Source: Emticicia fluvialis (GTDB taxonomy: Bacteria; Bacteroidota; Bacteroidia; Cytophagales; Spirosomataceae). Taken from it: a DNA stretch of 64,000 bases. Position 1 is the first letter of the stretch; each line of letters starts with the position of its first letter. Under the pieces are notes generated by a model that was not told the DNA's origin, did not search any database, and saw only the letters and a list, made by a program, of their open reading frames with translations. The stretch is taken from assembly GCF_024793945.1 (NCBI RefSeq), contig NZ_JANUSD010000010.1:1-64000 (forward strand), read 5' to 3'. The translations under genes were made by a program, and so were the position numbers. This document shows, piece after piece, positions 53,934 to 63,900 of this stretch.

Positions 53934-54014
53934 CCGGAATTTTCGGTTAGGGTTATATGAAAGTACAGGCGAGTTTTAAACGCCAAATACATTGTAAATA
54001 TTCTAAAATTCCGG
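53934..54014. repeat. 10-bp inverted repeat upstream of the GMC gene
   Basis: ccggaatttt (53934-53943) and aaaattccgg (54005-54014) are a perfect inverted pair bracketing the gap between the GMC start and the upstream gene stop. On RNA they could close a 61-base loop just before the GMC start codon, as a leader structure or terminator stub. Confidence 0.35.
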
Positions 54015-54044
54015 TAAAAGGTCAATACTTTTTCTTGAAAAGAT

Positions 54045-55352
54045 TCAATTCCTTTCCAGGCGTTTTAAAACCTGTTTGCCAATGGCCGTACCCTGCTGCT
54101 GGCCTCGCTCAATGGCATCCATAAAATGTATGCCCCCGTAAAAACGCGAGATGGCAGCCTCGCTGGCAGCTTCATTGAATGATTTAAAAGCGCGCGGCGG
54201 AAGCCCGAAACGAACCTCAACGGTGTCGGTATAGCTGAAGTTGTCGCCAAAATAACTGGTGAGTATAACCGCCGAAGCCGACGAAATGGTTGAATGCCCG
54301 CTGAGGTACTCGGGGAATGGTGGTGTCTGCAACATGGGTTTCCACTTAGGGTCTATGTGCCTGCGGATAGCCGTTTCAGGGCGCACACGGTTGCTGCGGT
54401 ATTTTTCTCCCCAACAGCCAATGAATCCGTCCATCAGGCCTATGGCTACGGCCGTATGTATCTGTAAGGTTTTTGCGAGACTCAGCTTTTTTTGCTGGCA
54501 TACAATACCCGTAATACCCATCCAGTGCGCACCGGGCGATATCTTTTTCATGCCAACCATCAGGTGGCCGTTGTCTTGCAGGGCAAAGGGGTTGCAATCC
54601 CAGAAGGCGGCCATTTCTCTGTGTTCGGGTGTTAGTTTTTCGTCATACAAATTGCGCATGAGCTTGAAAAACTCAGAGTTTTTGTCGGTTGAAAACGACA
54701 CCGGAGGCGCAGGGTTAAACTGATTGGCGGAGTCTAAGGTGAATGATCTTACGGTATGAAAATAAGGCTCAACCGGCGGAAAATACGCGGGGGGTGTGGG
54801 TATCCAGGTGCTGTCTTTACCACCGGGCGTGTACCGTTGATAATTACTTATTTTATTATACTGGTCTGCTTTAGCGTAGGCCAAAATCTGCTTGCTGATG
54901 TCTTGTGCATAAGCCACTGAGTTTTCAAGTACTTCGGCAGAGAAGCCCAATGTGCTGCATGAGTCTAGCCATTTTTGCTTGTAGTCGGCCATTAGTTTGC
55001 CCGAGGGCTGCATCTTTGCCGACACCTCCATCATGGCCACAATGGCTGCCACATCAGCCGAAAAAGCGCCATCTACTTTTGGTTTACTGATCTCGGGGTA
55101 GTTATTCAGCTTGCCCTTCATTGATGGCAGGGAGTCGTTGTTCTGTGCCATTACTTCGTATCCGGCCAGGCAGGCATAAGAAAAAAAACGGCTGGCCAAT
55201 GGTGGGTTAGACACATCATGTATCATGATGTCGGTCATACGGGTAATAACATTGCTCACTTCTTTGTTATTAAGCCGGGGTAGTTTTTCTGTTTCGTTTT
55301 TGCAACCCAGCATGATAAAGACACAGGCCAGTAGGATTACTATTACTCTCAT
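54045..55352 (-). CDS. vanadium-dependent haloperoxidase / PAP2-type lipoprotein
   Basis: 435 residues from the ATG at 55352; the longer frame only adds residues encoded by the octamer repeat. The lipobox is VFIMLGC. The vanadate/phosphate-binding triad is complete: EKYRSNRVRPETA (K-x6-RP), YLSGHSTISSA (SGH) and ISRFYGGIHFMDA (SR-x3-G-x-H-x3-D layout). Members are either haloperoxidases or related acid phosphatases; which one cannot be told by eye. It lies downstream of susC-susD and a VCBS/ASPIC lipoprotein, an order I recall from other Bacteroidota. Confidence 0.85.
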   Translation of the reverse strand: MRVIVILLACVFIMLGCKNETEKLPRLNNKEVSNVITRMTDIMIHDVSNPPLASRFFSYACLAGYEVMAQNNDSLPSMKGKLNNYPEISKPKVDGAFSADVAAIVAMMEVSAKMQPSGKLMADYKQKWLDSCSTLGFSAEVLENSVAYAQDISKQILAYAKADQYNKISNYQRYTPGGKDSTWIPTPPAYFPPVEPYFHTVRSFTLDSANQFNPAPPVSFSTDKNSEFFKLMRNLYDEKLTPEHREMAAFWDCNPFALQDNGHLMVGMKKISPGAHWMGITGIVCQQKKLSLAKTLQIHTAVAIGLMDGFIGCWGEKYRSNRVRPETAIRRHIDPKWKPMLQTPPFPEYLSGHSTISSASAVILTSYFGDNFSYTDTVEVRFGLPPRAFKSFNEAASEAAISRFYGGIHFMDAIERGQQQGTAIGKQVLKRLERN

Positions 55353-55355
55353 AAT

Positions 55356-55403
55356 TGAGTGAATGAGTGAATGAGTGATTGAGTGATTGAGTGAATGAGT
55401 GAT
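55356..55403. repeat. tandem octamer array (tgagtgaa/tgagtgat), six copies
   Basis: Six consecutive 8-base units differing only in the last base (a a t t a t), directly upstream of the haloperoxidase-like start codon. The octamer is the core of the palindromic intergenic elements elsewhere in the window, so this is probably an expanded one-arm copy. Unit number could vary by slippage. The remaining gap (55404-55595) shows no gene. Confidence 0.75.
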
Positions 55404-55595
55404 TGTGTTAGCTGAAAGGCTGCTATTTACTACCAATTTGTGAAACTTTGTAACATTAGGGTACTATGTTGCCATATTAGTTAGCCACAAAGTACACAAT
55501 GATACACCATGTTTCACAATTTTGGAATAACGATTACTTAATAGGTAAATGATTTCATTCAAATACGGTTTTCTTAATTACCAGCCTTTTATTCA

Positions 55596-58500
55596 TTATT
55601 TACCAATTCGATACGCTTTGATGCCTTTTTGATTAATACCAAACAACAACTGATTGTTGACAACTGTCAGGCAACGTACATCGCCTTTCAGGTTCAGGCC
55701 TGATGTGGTTTGAGGCAATGCCACGAACTGTCCATCTCCGTTCCCTTTTAATACCAAACCCAGATTCGCATCATATTTACCGAATCTCAAACGGCCACGG
55801 TTAATGTTTCCGGCCAGTACCAGGTCTTTTTTACCGTCGGCGTCTGCATCAACTGCTGCCAGCGCAAAAACTGGTGCAAACTGTGCTTCAACCGGCAGTT
55901 CTTTTGGCTGAAACCTGCCTTGTTTGCTGCCCATAAACAAGGTTGTTTTCAGGGTGTTTATTTCCAGTTTTCCGGCGTTTTCTAACTCCTCTTTTGTAAA
56001 AATTTCAGCCATAGTGGCATCGGCGTAGCTGGCATAATCGGGGAAACGCGTACGCATGATACTTATCTGGTCAAGCAGTTCATCGCGGGTTACATAAGGA
56101 TAACTTTTACCCTGGATATAAAAGCAAAGTATAGGGTCAAGCGAACCGTTATCGTCAAAATCTTTATAAAACAGCTCTGCGGGTTCTTTTTCGGTAGCTT
56201 TTAACTGCGAGTTAGTACCCAAATTGCCCACCAACAAATCAGTTGCGCCATCGCCGTTCACATCTTCCAGCAATAATTTATTCCAGAGCCCTGCATAATT
56301 TTTGTCGAAATAGGTGGTGGTGGCATTAACCAACTTACCGCCTTCAGGGCTGAAAACCTGAATCGGCATCCAGTCGCCTACAATAATTAATTCAGGTTTT
56401 TTATCATTATTCAGGTCATGCCAGGCCGCATCGGTTACCATGCCTATATGCTTCAGCTCAGGGGCAATTTTATCGGTCTGGTCTACAAATTTGGGTGATG
56501 CCCCGCCGCCCTGATTAATTAATATAAAACTTTGTGGAGTTTGAGGGTATAAACCCGGAATCACCCGACCGCCTACAAACAAATCCGGTTTGCCGTCCTG
56601 ATTAATATCTGCCACACGTACACAACCTTTGCTTGCCTGCATAGCCGGAAGCGCAGCGGCGGCCTTTGTGAAGTTACCTTTGCCATCGTTCAGATACAGT
56701 CTATCCTGCAAAAGTGGTGAGTCAGGCATCAGATTGCCATACCCACCCGATGCCACATATAAATCAGGGTAGGTGTCGCCGTTGGCATCAAAAAATACCG
56801 CATCGGCATCTTCGTTCTGCTTGTCGGCCTCCAGTGTCGATTGCTTTTTGGAACTGAAAGTACCACCTTTGTTTTGGGTGTACAATACACCTGCCTGCCC
56901 GGTGCCACCACCTACGAATACATCCTCCAGCCCGTCGCCGTTTACGTCAGCCTTAGCCATGCAGGGCCCGGCAAATGACAGCGGGTTTACCAGTAAAGTT
57001 TGTCTCTTAAAGTCGTTAATGGTATTGGTAGCCAGTGTTAACGAAATACCAGTGTTGGTTTCCTTTAACAAAGGTGCCACTAAAGGCGTTGAGCTAAGGC
57101 CGGGTCTGGCATCTTTCTCGTTCAGTTCAATCATTTTGTCGGTGGCAACCTGGCTAAGTATTTGCTGTTTGCCGCTGAGCCAAACCACTTTCAGCGAGTC
57201 GGCATTGGTAAAGCTGCCTAAACCAAAATGTAAGACCGGAGAAACACTTGATTGATACCCACGGGTGGGCATTTGTTCAAGAAACTGCATCTTGCCATTT
57301 TTATAGAGTGTCAGCTTGGCGCCCAATCCGTTTTTATTAAGCCCGTCGCCATTCAGTTTTACTTTCAGGAAATGGTTGCTGGTTTGTTTTTCTGCGTCGT
57401 TTCGGTACACAAACGCCGGTACATTAATATTGTTTACAACCAGGTCGAGGTCGCCATCATTATCAAGGTCGGCATAGGCTGCGCCATTGCTGTTGGCATT
57501 CTGGCTAAGCCCCCAGTTTTTAACTACATTTTTAAACTGAAGGTTCTGCCCGTTTTTATAGATATAATTGGTAAGATTGGAAGACGGCATTTTCATGACC
57601 ATATCCAGCACGTTTTGCCGCTGGATATCTGCCTGATTGTTCTGAACGTAATCGCTCATATATTTCAGGAAGTCCATATTGGTGTAGTCGCGCAGGTAAC
57701 CGTTGGTAATGAACAGGTCTTTCCAGCCGTCGTTATCATAATCGGCAAAGAGTGCGCTCCAGCTCCAGTCGGTATTTGAGATACCTGCCAACTGGCCGAT
57801 TTCAGAAAACTGAGGCGTTTGAATGGCCGAACCATTGTGAAGCACCCCCTGGTTTAGCTGCAACATATTGCGCATATACTGATGCCCGAAGCCTACTTTG
57901 AGGTTGAAATCAAATTTCTCGTAGTTATCGGGTGCCATCAGCAATTTTTGCCGGCGGTTGTCTTCCGGCAGCATATCTAAGGTAAAAATATCTGTAAGGG
58001 CATCGTTATTGATATCGGCGGCATCGCTACCCATTGAAAAGTGCGAAAAATGGCCAATGCCCTGTTCTATCTGATTGATAAACCCACCTTTTTTGTTATT
58101 GAGGTAGAGAAAGTCAGGAATGGTGTAGTCATTAGATACGTACATATCCTGCCAGCCGTCATTATTGTAATCGGCAATGGCAATACCCAGGCCGTAAGAC
58201 AGGGCCGAGCTAAGCAGACCTGCCTGTTTGGTAATATCTTTAAAAACGGGTTCGCCGTTTTTTCCTTTATCGTGTCTGAAAAAACGCATTCCGTTGGAAG
58301 CGTCATCAGTTTTTAGAATATCTGCAGTGGTGGATTCGTCAAGTACTGGTAATGATTTAGGGTTGTGGTTCAGCAGAAACATGTCCAGGTCGCCGTCTTT
58401 GTCGTAATCAAAAAAGGCAGCCTGCGTACTGGTGGCTGGGCTGTCAAGGCCGTATTCATGTGCTTTTTCGGCAAATACAGGCACTCCGGCAGCATTTTTA

Positions 58501-58988
58501 CCCTGATTGATAAACAACTGATTGGTGCGTTTTTCTGGCAGCAAATTGCCCGAATAACATACGTAAATATCAAGCAGACCGTCGCCGTTTACATCAGCCA
58601 TGGTGGTTCCGGTTTTCCAGGGGCCTTCGCGGCCTGCTACTCCGGCGGCTGTGGTTATGTCTTCAAAAACCATATTGCCTTTATTTAAATAAAGGCGGTT
58701 TTGCTGCATATTGCTTGTAAAATAAATATCATCCAGCCCGTCGTTGTTCACATCGCCTACGGCCACGCCACCGCCATTATAGAAGTACTCATACATTAAA
58801 ACGTTGGTATTAAGCCCCTCGTTTATTACGTTCTGGAAATCTATGTGGGTCTTTTCAGGCTCTAGCAGGGTAAACAATTGTGGTTCGTCTGAGGCTTCAT
58901 CGGGTAGTGTGCCTCCTGCCTGGTCTTTTTTGCTGCAGGCTTGTAATATTAATAATAAGGTTAGCGAAACTAGGGTCTGGAATTTCAT
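55596..58988 (-). CDS. VCBS/FG-GAP repeat lipoprotein with ASPIC/UnbV domain
   Basis: 1130 residues from the ATG at 58988 (MKFQTLVSLTLLLILQAC, a clear lipobox); the longer frame runs back into the terminator. The protein is mostly beta-propeller FG-GAP/VCBS repeats with Ca2+-binding DxDxDG-type loops (NNDGLDDIYFTSN, DYDKDGDLDMF, DLDNDGDLDLVV). An ASPIC/UnbV domain lies near residues 545-625 (LNKNGLGAKLTLYKNGK ... GYQSSVSPVLHFGLG), followed by further repeats. It likely binds ligand or partner proteins at the surface. A hairpin separates it from susD, so expression may be reduced relative to susCD. Confidence 0.85.
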   Translation of the reverse strand: MKFQTLVSLTLLLILQACSKKDQAGGTLPDEASDEPQLFTLLEPEKTHIDFQNVINEGLNTNVLMYEYFYNGGGVAVGDVNNDGLDDIYFTSNMQQNRLYLNKGNMVFEDITTAAGVAGREGPWKTGTTMADVNGDGLLDIYVCYSGNLLPEKRTNQLFINQGKNAAGVPVFAEKAHEYGLDSPATSTQAAFFDYDKDGDLDMFLLNHNPKSLPVLDESTTADILKTDDASNGMRFFRHDKGKNGEPVFKDITKQAGLLSSALSYGLGIAIADYNNDGWQDMYVSNDYTIPDFLYLNNKKGGFINQIEQGIGHFSHFSMGSDAADINNDALTDIFTLDMLPEDNRRQKLLMAPDNYEKFDFNLKVGFGHQYMRNMLQLNQGVLHNGSAIQTPQFSEIGQLAGISNTDWSWSALFADYDNDGWKDLFITNGYLRDYTNMDFLKYMSDYVQNNQADIQRQNVLDMVMKMPSSNLTNYIYKNGQNLQFKNVVKNWGLSQNANSNGAAYADLDNDGDLDLVVNNINVPAFVYRNDAEKQTSNHFLKVKLNGDGLNKNGLGAKLTLYKNGKMQFLEQMPTRGYQSSVSPVLHFGLGSFTNADSLKVVWLSGKQQILSQVATDKMIELNEKDARPGLSSTPLVAPLLKETNTGISLTLATNTINDFKRQTLLVNPLSFAGPCMAKADVNGDGLEDVFVGGGTGQAGVLYTQNKGGTFSSKKQSTLEADKQNEDADAVFFDANGDTYPDLYVASGGYGNLMPDSPLLQDRLYLNDGKGNFTKAAAALPAMQASKGCVRVADINQDGKPDLFVGGRVIPGLYPQTPQSFILINQGGGASPKFVDQTDKIAPELKHIGMVTDAAWHDLNNDKKPELIIVGDWMPIQVFSPEGGKLVNATTTYFDKNYAGLWNKLLLEDVNGDGATDLLVGNLGTNSQLKATEKEPAELFYKDFDDNGSLDPILCFYIQGKSYPYVTRDELLDQISIMRTRFPDYASYADATMAEIFTKEELENAGKLEINTLKTTLFMGSKQGRFQPKELPVEAQFAPVFALAAVDADADGKKDLVLAGNINRGRLRFGKYDANLGLVLKGNGDGQFVALPQTTSGLNLKGDVRCLTVVNNQLLFGINQKGIKAYRIGK

Positions 58989-59012
58989 TGGTAAGTGATT
59001 AGGCTTCAAAAC

Positions 59013-59065
59013 AAAAATTTGGGTAGCTGTGCGCTTCTTGAAAAACGCGCAACTACCCAATTTAT
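59013..59065 (-). terminator. hairpin after susD
   Basis: On the minus strand attgggtagttgcgc pairs with gcgcacagctacccaaat across a T-rich loop and is followed by ttttgtttt. It sits right after the susD stop (59077), so it probably attenuates transcription into the VCBS/ASPIC gene. Confidence 0.7.
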
Positions 59066-59076
59066 AAAGAGGTTAA

Positions 59077-60960
59077 TTAATACCCCGGATTCTGAACCAG
59101 ATTTTTGTTACGGTTAATTTCGTCGCGGTGAATAGGAAGGAAATACATCTTATCCAACCATGTACGGTTTTCTTTACCAGGGTCAAGCTCATTTACAATG
59201 TATTCGTAATTGTAGTTATCACGGTCATACTTATACAATGAAACGGTTTTGCCAGGTTTAAGTGTACCTAAAATGGTAATAATGTTTGCTTTTCTGCCTA
59301 AGGTAGAAGGCGCAATCATCCAACGACGGGCATCAAAATAACGGTGCTCTTCAAAAGCCAACTCAACGCGGCGTTCGTTGCGGTAACGTTGACGAAGCGC
59401 ATCGCCCGACTCAGTAACGGCAGGCATACCTGAACGGAAACGGATTTTGTTCAACCATGTGCGTGCTTCTGCATCTTCACCCAATTCAATACAAGCCTCA
59501 ACATAGTTTAATACGGCTTCGGTGAAGCGCAAGTGAGGCCAAGGTACTTGTTGCCATGTGTTCTGGTCAACAATTGCCGGGCTAGGGTCAATAAATTTAC
59601 GCATATAGTAACCAGTGTAGCTACCGTTCCAGTCTTCAACTGTACTCTTACGGGTATCTAAACCAAAGTATGCGGTTTTGGTACCTGAACCGCTACCTAG
59701 TTCATACTGACCAGTTTGAATCTGATTAGCAGGGTCTTTAGCGGCAACGTCAGCCGTACGTGGTTTCCAAGGCGCTCCGTCATAAAGAATAGAAGCATAG
59801 AAACGTGGGTCACGGTTGGCGTAAGGGTTGCTTTTCTGGTCAGCATTGCTCCAGCTGAACTTCGTTCCATCCATCATCTCATAGTCATCAACAAAGTGTT
59901 GGATAGGTGCATTACCAGCCCAGTTGTGATATCCGTTAGGACCATTGAACAGACCCTGACGACCACCATCTTCTTGCTTGGCATTGATAAAGTAGCGGCC
60001 AAAAAGCAAATCTTTTTCTCCACCATTTCTTGAAAGCGATAGATTGTTATAGTTCTGTGTACCTTCTGCTGCACTTACAGGTGCAGAAAGGTTAAGCGCA
60101 TAGCCATAACCAGACAGGTCTAATACTGCTTTGGCAGCAGCTTTAGCTTTTGTCCAACGTTCAGCACGGCTACCAGAAGATACAGTAAGTACTTCAGGTT
60201 TACCAAAAGCACCCATTACAGATGATTTGGCTTTAGCAGTGTTTACATCATACAGGTCGCTGGCAGCATACGTAAGCATACGTGCTTTAAGCGCCAGCGC
60301 AGCAGCCTGAGAAGCGCGGCCAGCCGCCATTGATTTACCCGCAAGCAAAGCAGCTGCATCGTCGCAATCTTTTGTAATAAAGTCAATACACTCCTGCATG
60401 GTGTTACGCGGAGCAAGGTAATCTGCTTCACCTAGTGCATAAGGGCGATTAACCAAAGGTACACCACCATAAACACGCACTAACTGATGGTAAAAATAAG
60501 CACGCATAAAAAGCGCTTCACCTTTCAGGCGATCGGCAATTTTGCTGGTGTTATCAAACTTAGGGCTTGCAAGGTTGGCAAGAGCCAGGTTACAGGCTCT
60601 GATACGCACATACAGGTTACCCCAGCTAAAGCTACGGTTGTTACCGGTAGCGCTGGTACCTTGTCCCCAACCGATATCAGCAGGGTTTGAACGGGCTTCT
60701 GTAATAGTTGTGATACCACGGCCAGGGTGAGTAAATGAGGTTTCATCAGTTAATGATGCCTGCATTTCTTCACTAAAACCACCCATTTGCAAACCACCGT
60801 AAATTTCGGTTACGAAAGCCTCTGCCAAAGCGGCATCAGTCCAAACGGCTGTTTCAGACACCTGGTCAAGCGGACTGGTGTTCACAAAATCATCATTACA
60901 ACTTGCTACAACTAAACCAGCTATAACAGTTGAAGCGAATATTTTCTTAAATTTATTCAT
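59077..60960 (-). CDS. RagB/SusD family outer-membrane nutrient-binding lipoprotein
   Basis: 627 residues. Lipobox VVASC, then the SusD N-terminus FVNTSPLDQVSETAVWTDAALAEAFVTEIYG, TPR-like helices, and the C-terminal WLNKIRFRSGMPAVTES followed by ELAFEEHRYFDARRWM and FLPIHRDEINRN, all typical. It caps the SusC barrel at the cell surface and delivers substrate; the substrate cannot be deduced. It starts 19 bases after susC. Confidence 0.92.
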   Translation of the reverse strand: MNKFKKIFASTVIAGLVVASCNDDFVNTSPLDQVSETAVWTDAALAEAFVTEIYGGLQMGGFSEEMQASLTDETSFTHPGRGITTITEARSNPADIGWGQGTSATGNNRSFSWGNLYVRIRACNLALANLASPKFDNTSKIADRLKGEALFMRAYFYHQLVRVYGGVPLVNRPYALGEADYLAPRNTMQECIDFITKDCDDAAALLAGKSMAAGRASQAAALALKARMLTYAASDLYDVNTAKAKSSVMGAFGKPEVLTVSSGSRAERWTKAKAAAKAVLDLSGYGYALNLSAPVSAAEGTQNYNNLSLSRNGGEKDLLFGRYFINAKQEDGGRQGLFNGPNGYHNWAGNAPIQHFVDDYEMMDGTKFSWSNADQKSNPYANRDPRFYASILYDGAPWKPRTADVAAKDPANQIQTGQYELGSGSGTKTAYFGLDTRKSTVEDWNGSYTGYYMRKFIDPSPAIVDQNTWQQVPWPHLRFTEAVLNYVEACIELGEDAEARTWLNKIRFRSGMPAVTESGDALRQRYRNERRVELAFEEHRYFDARRWMIAPSTLGRKANIITILGTLKPGKTVSLYKYDRDNYNYEYIVNELDPGKENRTWLDKMYFLPIHRDEINRNKNLVQNPGY

Positions 60961-60979
60961 TGCTGTTCGATTTAATTTT

Positions 60980-63900
60980 TTAGAATGTTGCTGTTAGACC
61001 TACGTTAATAATTTTCGACTGAGGATAGTACTGTCCTGTTGAGTTATCAGTCTCTGGGTCATATACTTTCAGTTTGTCCCAAGTCAACATGTTTAGTCCG
61101 TTTACATAAACTCTAAAATTACTAAAGCCAACTTTTGAACCAATTGCTTCAGGAATGGTATAACCAATCTCGAAGTTTTTCAGACGGATATAGTCTGTGC
61201 TTCTCAACCAATAAGTATTACCATTTGAATAATACTGGTCGCTACGGTTAGCAATACGTGGGTGTACGCTGCTAGGGTTGTCGATTGTCCAACGGTTTTC
61301 GTAGATATCTAACAAGAAGTTACCAATGTTACCAGACTCACCTGCACTTACGTATTGTTTAGCGCCAGCGGCACCCTGGAACAACACGGTAAGGTCGAAG
61401 TTTTTGAATTGTGCTGACAGGTTAGCACCACCCTGGAACAACGGAAGGTTGGTGTTATCTGTACGTACCTGGTCATCAGGTGTAATTTTACCGTCGCCGT
61501 TGTAATCTTTGTATTTCATATCACCAGGACGTAACTGGTTTACGATAGCCTTGTAATCAATCTTGTTTTCGTTGATTTCAGCCTGATCTTTGAACACACC
61601 GTCATAGAGATAAGCCATGTAGGTATTCATAGGGCGGCCTGTAGTACGTTGCCAGTCTGGTGCACCCGGAGCTTCGTCCCAGAACACAACTTTGTTTTTA
61701 GCGTATCCACCGTTAACGCTGGCGCTGAATTTCACATCGCCCACTTGTCCGCGGTAACCTACGTTAAATTCCCAACCTTTGTTTGATACCTTACCGATGT
61801 TTTCAGCAGGCAATGTTAAACCGGTTGATTGCGGAACCGATGCATTTCTGAACCAAAGAATGCTGGTACGTTTGTTAGAGAACACATCAAATTCGAACGA
61901 TAATTTACCGTTGAACAACTGACCTTCCAAACCTAAGTTTGAGTTATTGGCAACCTCCCATGTAATGTTGTTGTTAGGGATACGAGTTTCGTACAAGGTT
62001 TTTGTTTCAGTGTTATTGATGATATAACTACGGAAACCATAAGTAGACAGGTACTGATAAGTAGCAGGTGTAGTTGTATTAGGCAGGTAAACGTTATCGT
62101 TACCCATTTGCCCCCACGATCCGCGTAGTTTCAGGTAATTAACCACAGGTAGTGCATTTTTGATGAAGCTCTCTTCAGAAAGCACCCAACCCATCATTAC
62201 ACCCGGGAAGAAACCGTAACGGGTTGCTTTCGGGAAGATATCTGAACCATCATAACGCCACAAGAACTCAGCAAGGTATTTTTCTTTATAGTTATAGGCA
62301 ACACGACCGAAGTAGTTCAGACGAGCACTGTTATAAGCACCGCCACCGTTGTTTTTCTCAAGGTCACCACCGGCAAAAATCTGGTCGATAGAAGTTGAGA
62401 TGAAGTAACGACGGAAAGCATTGAAGTTATCACCCTGAATAGTCTCACGGTTAGTACCAGCCAATACGGTAAGGCCATGCACACCAAATTTACGTTCGTA
62501 AGTACCAATGGCACCTAATAGAATGTTCAACTGGTTTTCGTTACCCAAAGTAAGGCGTGGCTCGGCAGGGCCGCGTTTGCTTGGTACCAATACTGGCGTT
62601 CCGTCCGGGTTTGTACCAGAACCTTTTTCATAAAGTGTCCATGGTGTCTCCCAACGTTTAGTGCTACGGATACGTTTGTCAATAGACGCTGTACCGGTAA
62701 ATTTCAAACCTTCAATACCAGGGATTTTGATATCCAACTGTCCGTTTGTCTGGAAATAGTCTTGTTTGTCGCGGTCATAACCTGTCTGGTTAGTTGTAAT
62801 AACCACCGGGTTTTCACCGTTTTCGATGTCAGGACCTGGTAAGCCGTTTGGCCAGAAAGCAGGTTGATGTGGTTTACCACGCATCTGCATACGGAAAATA
62901 GCACTGGCAGATTTGGTAGGGAACTTACGAGCCTCTTCACGTGCCAATAAACCAATTTGCAGGTTCATGTACTTGTTGATTTTGGCATCAAGGTTTACTC
63001 TGATGTCATATTGTTCATAACCTGTTGCAGAGTTTTTGTAGAAGGCATCCTGTTTCTGATAACCTAAAGTTGACAAATAACGGAAGTTTTCTGTACCACC
63101 TGTTACCTGAAGGCTATGACGAGACTGAGGAGACCAGTCTTTCAAAGTAGCTTTGTACCAGTCGGTGTTTGGATATAACCAAGGGTCTGAGCCGTCGGCG
63201 TATTTCTGAATATCGCTAGGCGAGAAAGGCGCTTTTCTGATGTCGCCGTTTGGTCTTGTATAAACACCATTGGTTTTATATGCCTGGTTGGCAGCAGCCC
63301 ACTCGCTGGTTGGCAAGCCGTAGATGTCAAGATCGTTCAACATACCAACATACTGAGCAGCGTTAGCCAGTTTAGGCACTACGGTTGGTCTTGCAAAACC
63401 CTGGTTGAAAGAGTAAGAAAGCTCTGGTTTACCTGTTTTACCTCTTTTGGTGGTAATCAGGATAACACCGTTAGCCGCACGAGAACCATAAATAGCGGCA
63501 GAGGCATCTTTAAGAACCGAGATGGTTTCGATATCGGCCGGATTCAGACGAGACAAACCACCGGCACGGTTAGGGATACCATCAATTACAATCAGGGCTT
63601 CGCTATTGTTAAGGGTATTGGCACCACGAATACGAATGGCTGAGTTATCATAACCTGGCTCTCCACTTCTGTTGACGGCAACAACACCGGGAAGACGACC
63701 AGCCAATGAGTTAGAAAGGTTAACAGCAGGTGATTTTACCAGCTCTGCGCCTTTTACACTAACAACCGAACCTGTTACGGTTTCTTTTTTCTGCACACCG
63801 TAACCTACAACTACCACTTCGCCCAACGTTTTTACGTCTGATTTCATGGCGATATCAATTACAGAGCGGTTACCTACAATTACTTCCTGTGGTTCAAAGC

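Noticed and set aside
55356..55403. CRISPR-like repeat array
   Set aside because: Units are only 8 bases, directly adjoining, with no spacers and no cas genes nearby.
55353..55436. 28-residue N-terminal extension of the haloperoxidase-like protein
   Set aside because: It is encoded by the octamer repeat array (rich in THSLNHSI-type residues) and hides a clear lipoprotein signal peptide that starts at 55352.
58989..59060. Longer start for the VCBS/ASPIC gene
   Set aside because: The extension overlaps the susD terminator hairpin; a lipoprotein signal starts at 58988.
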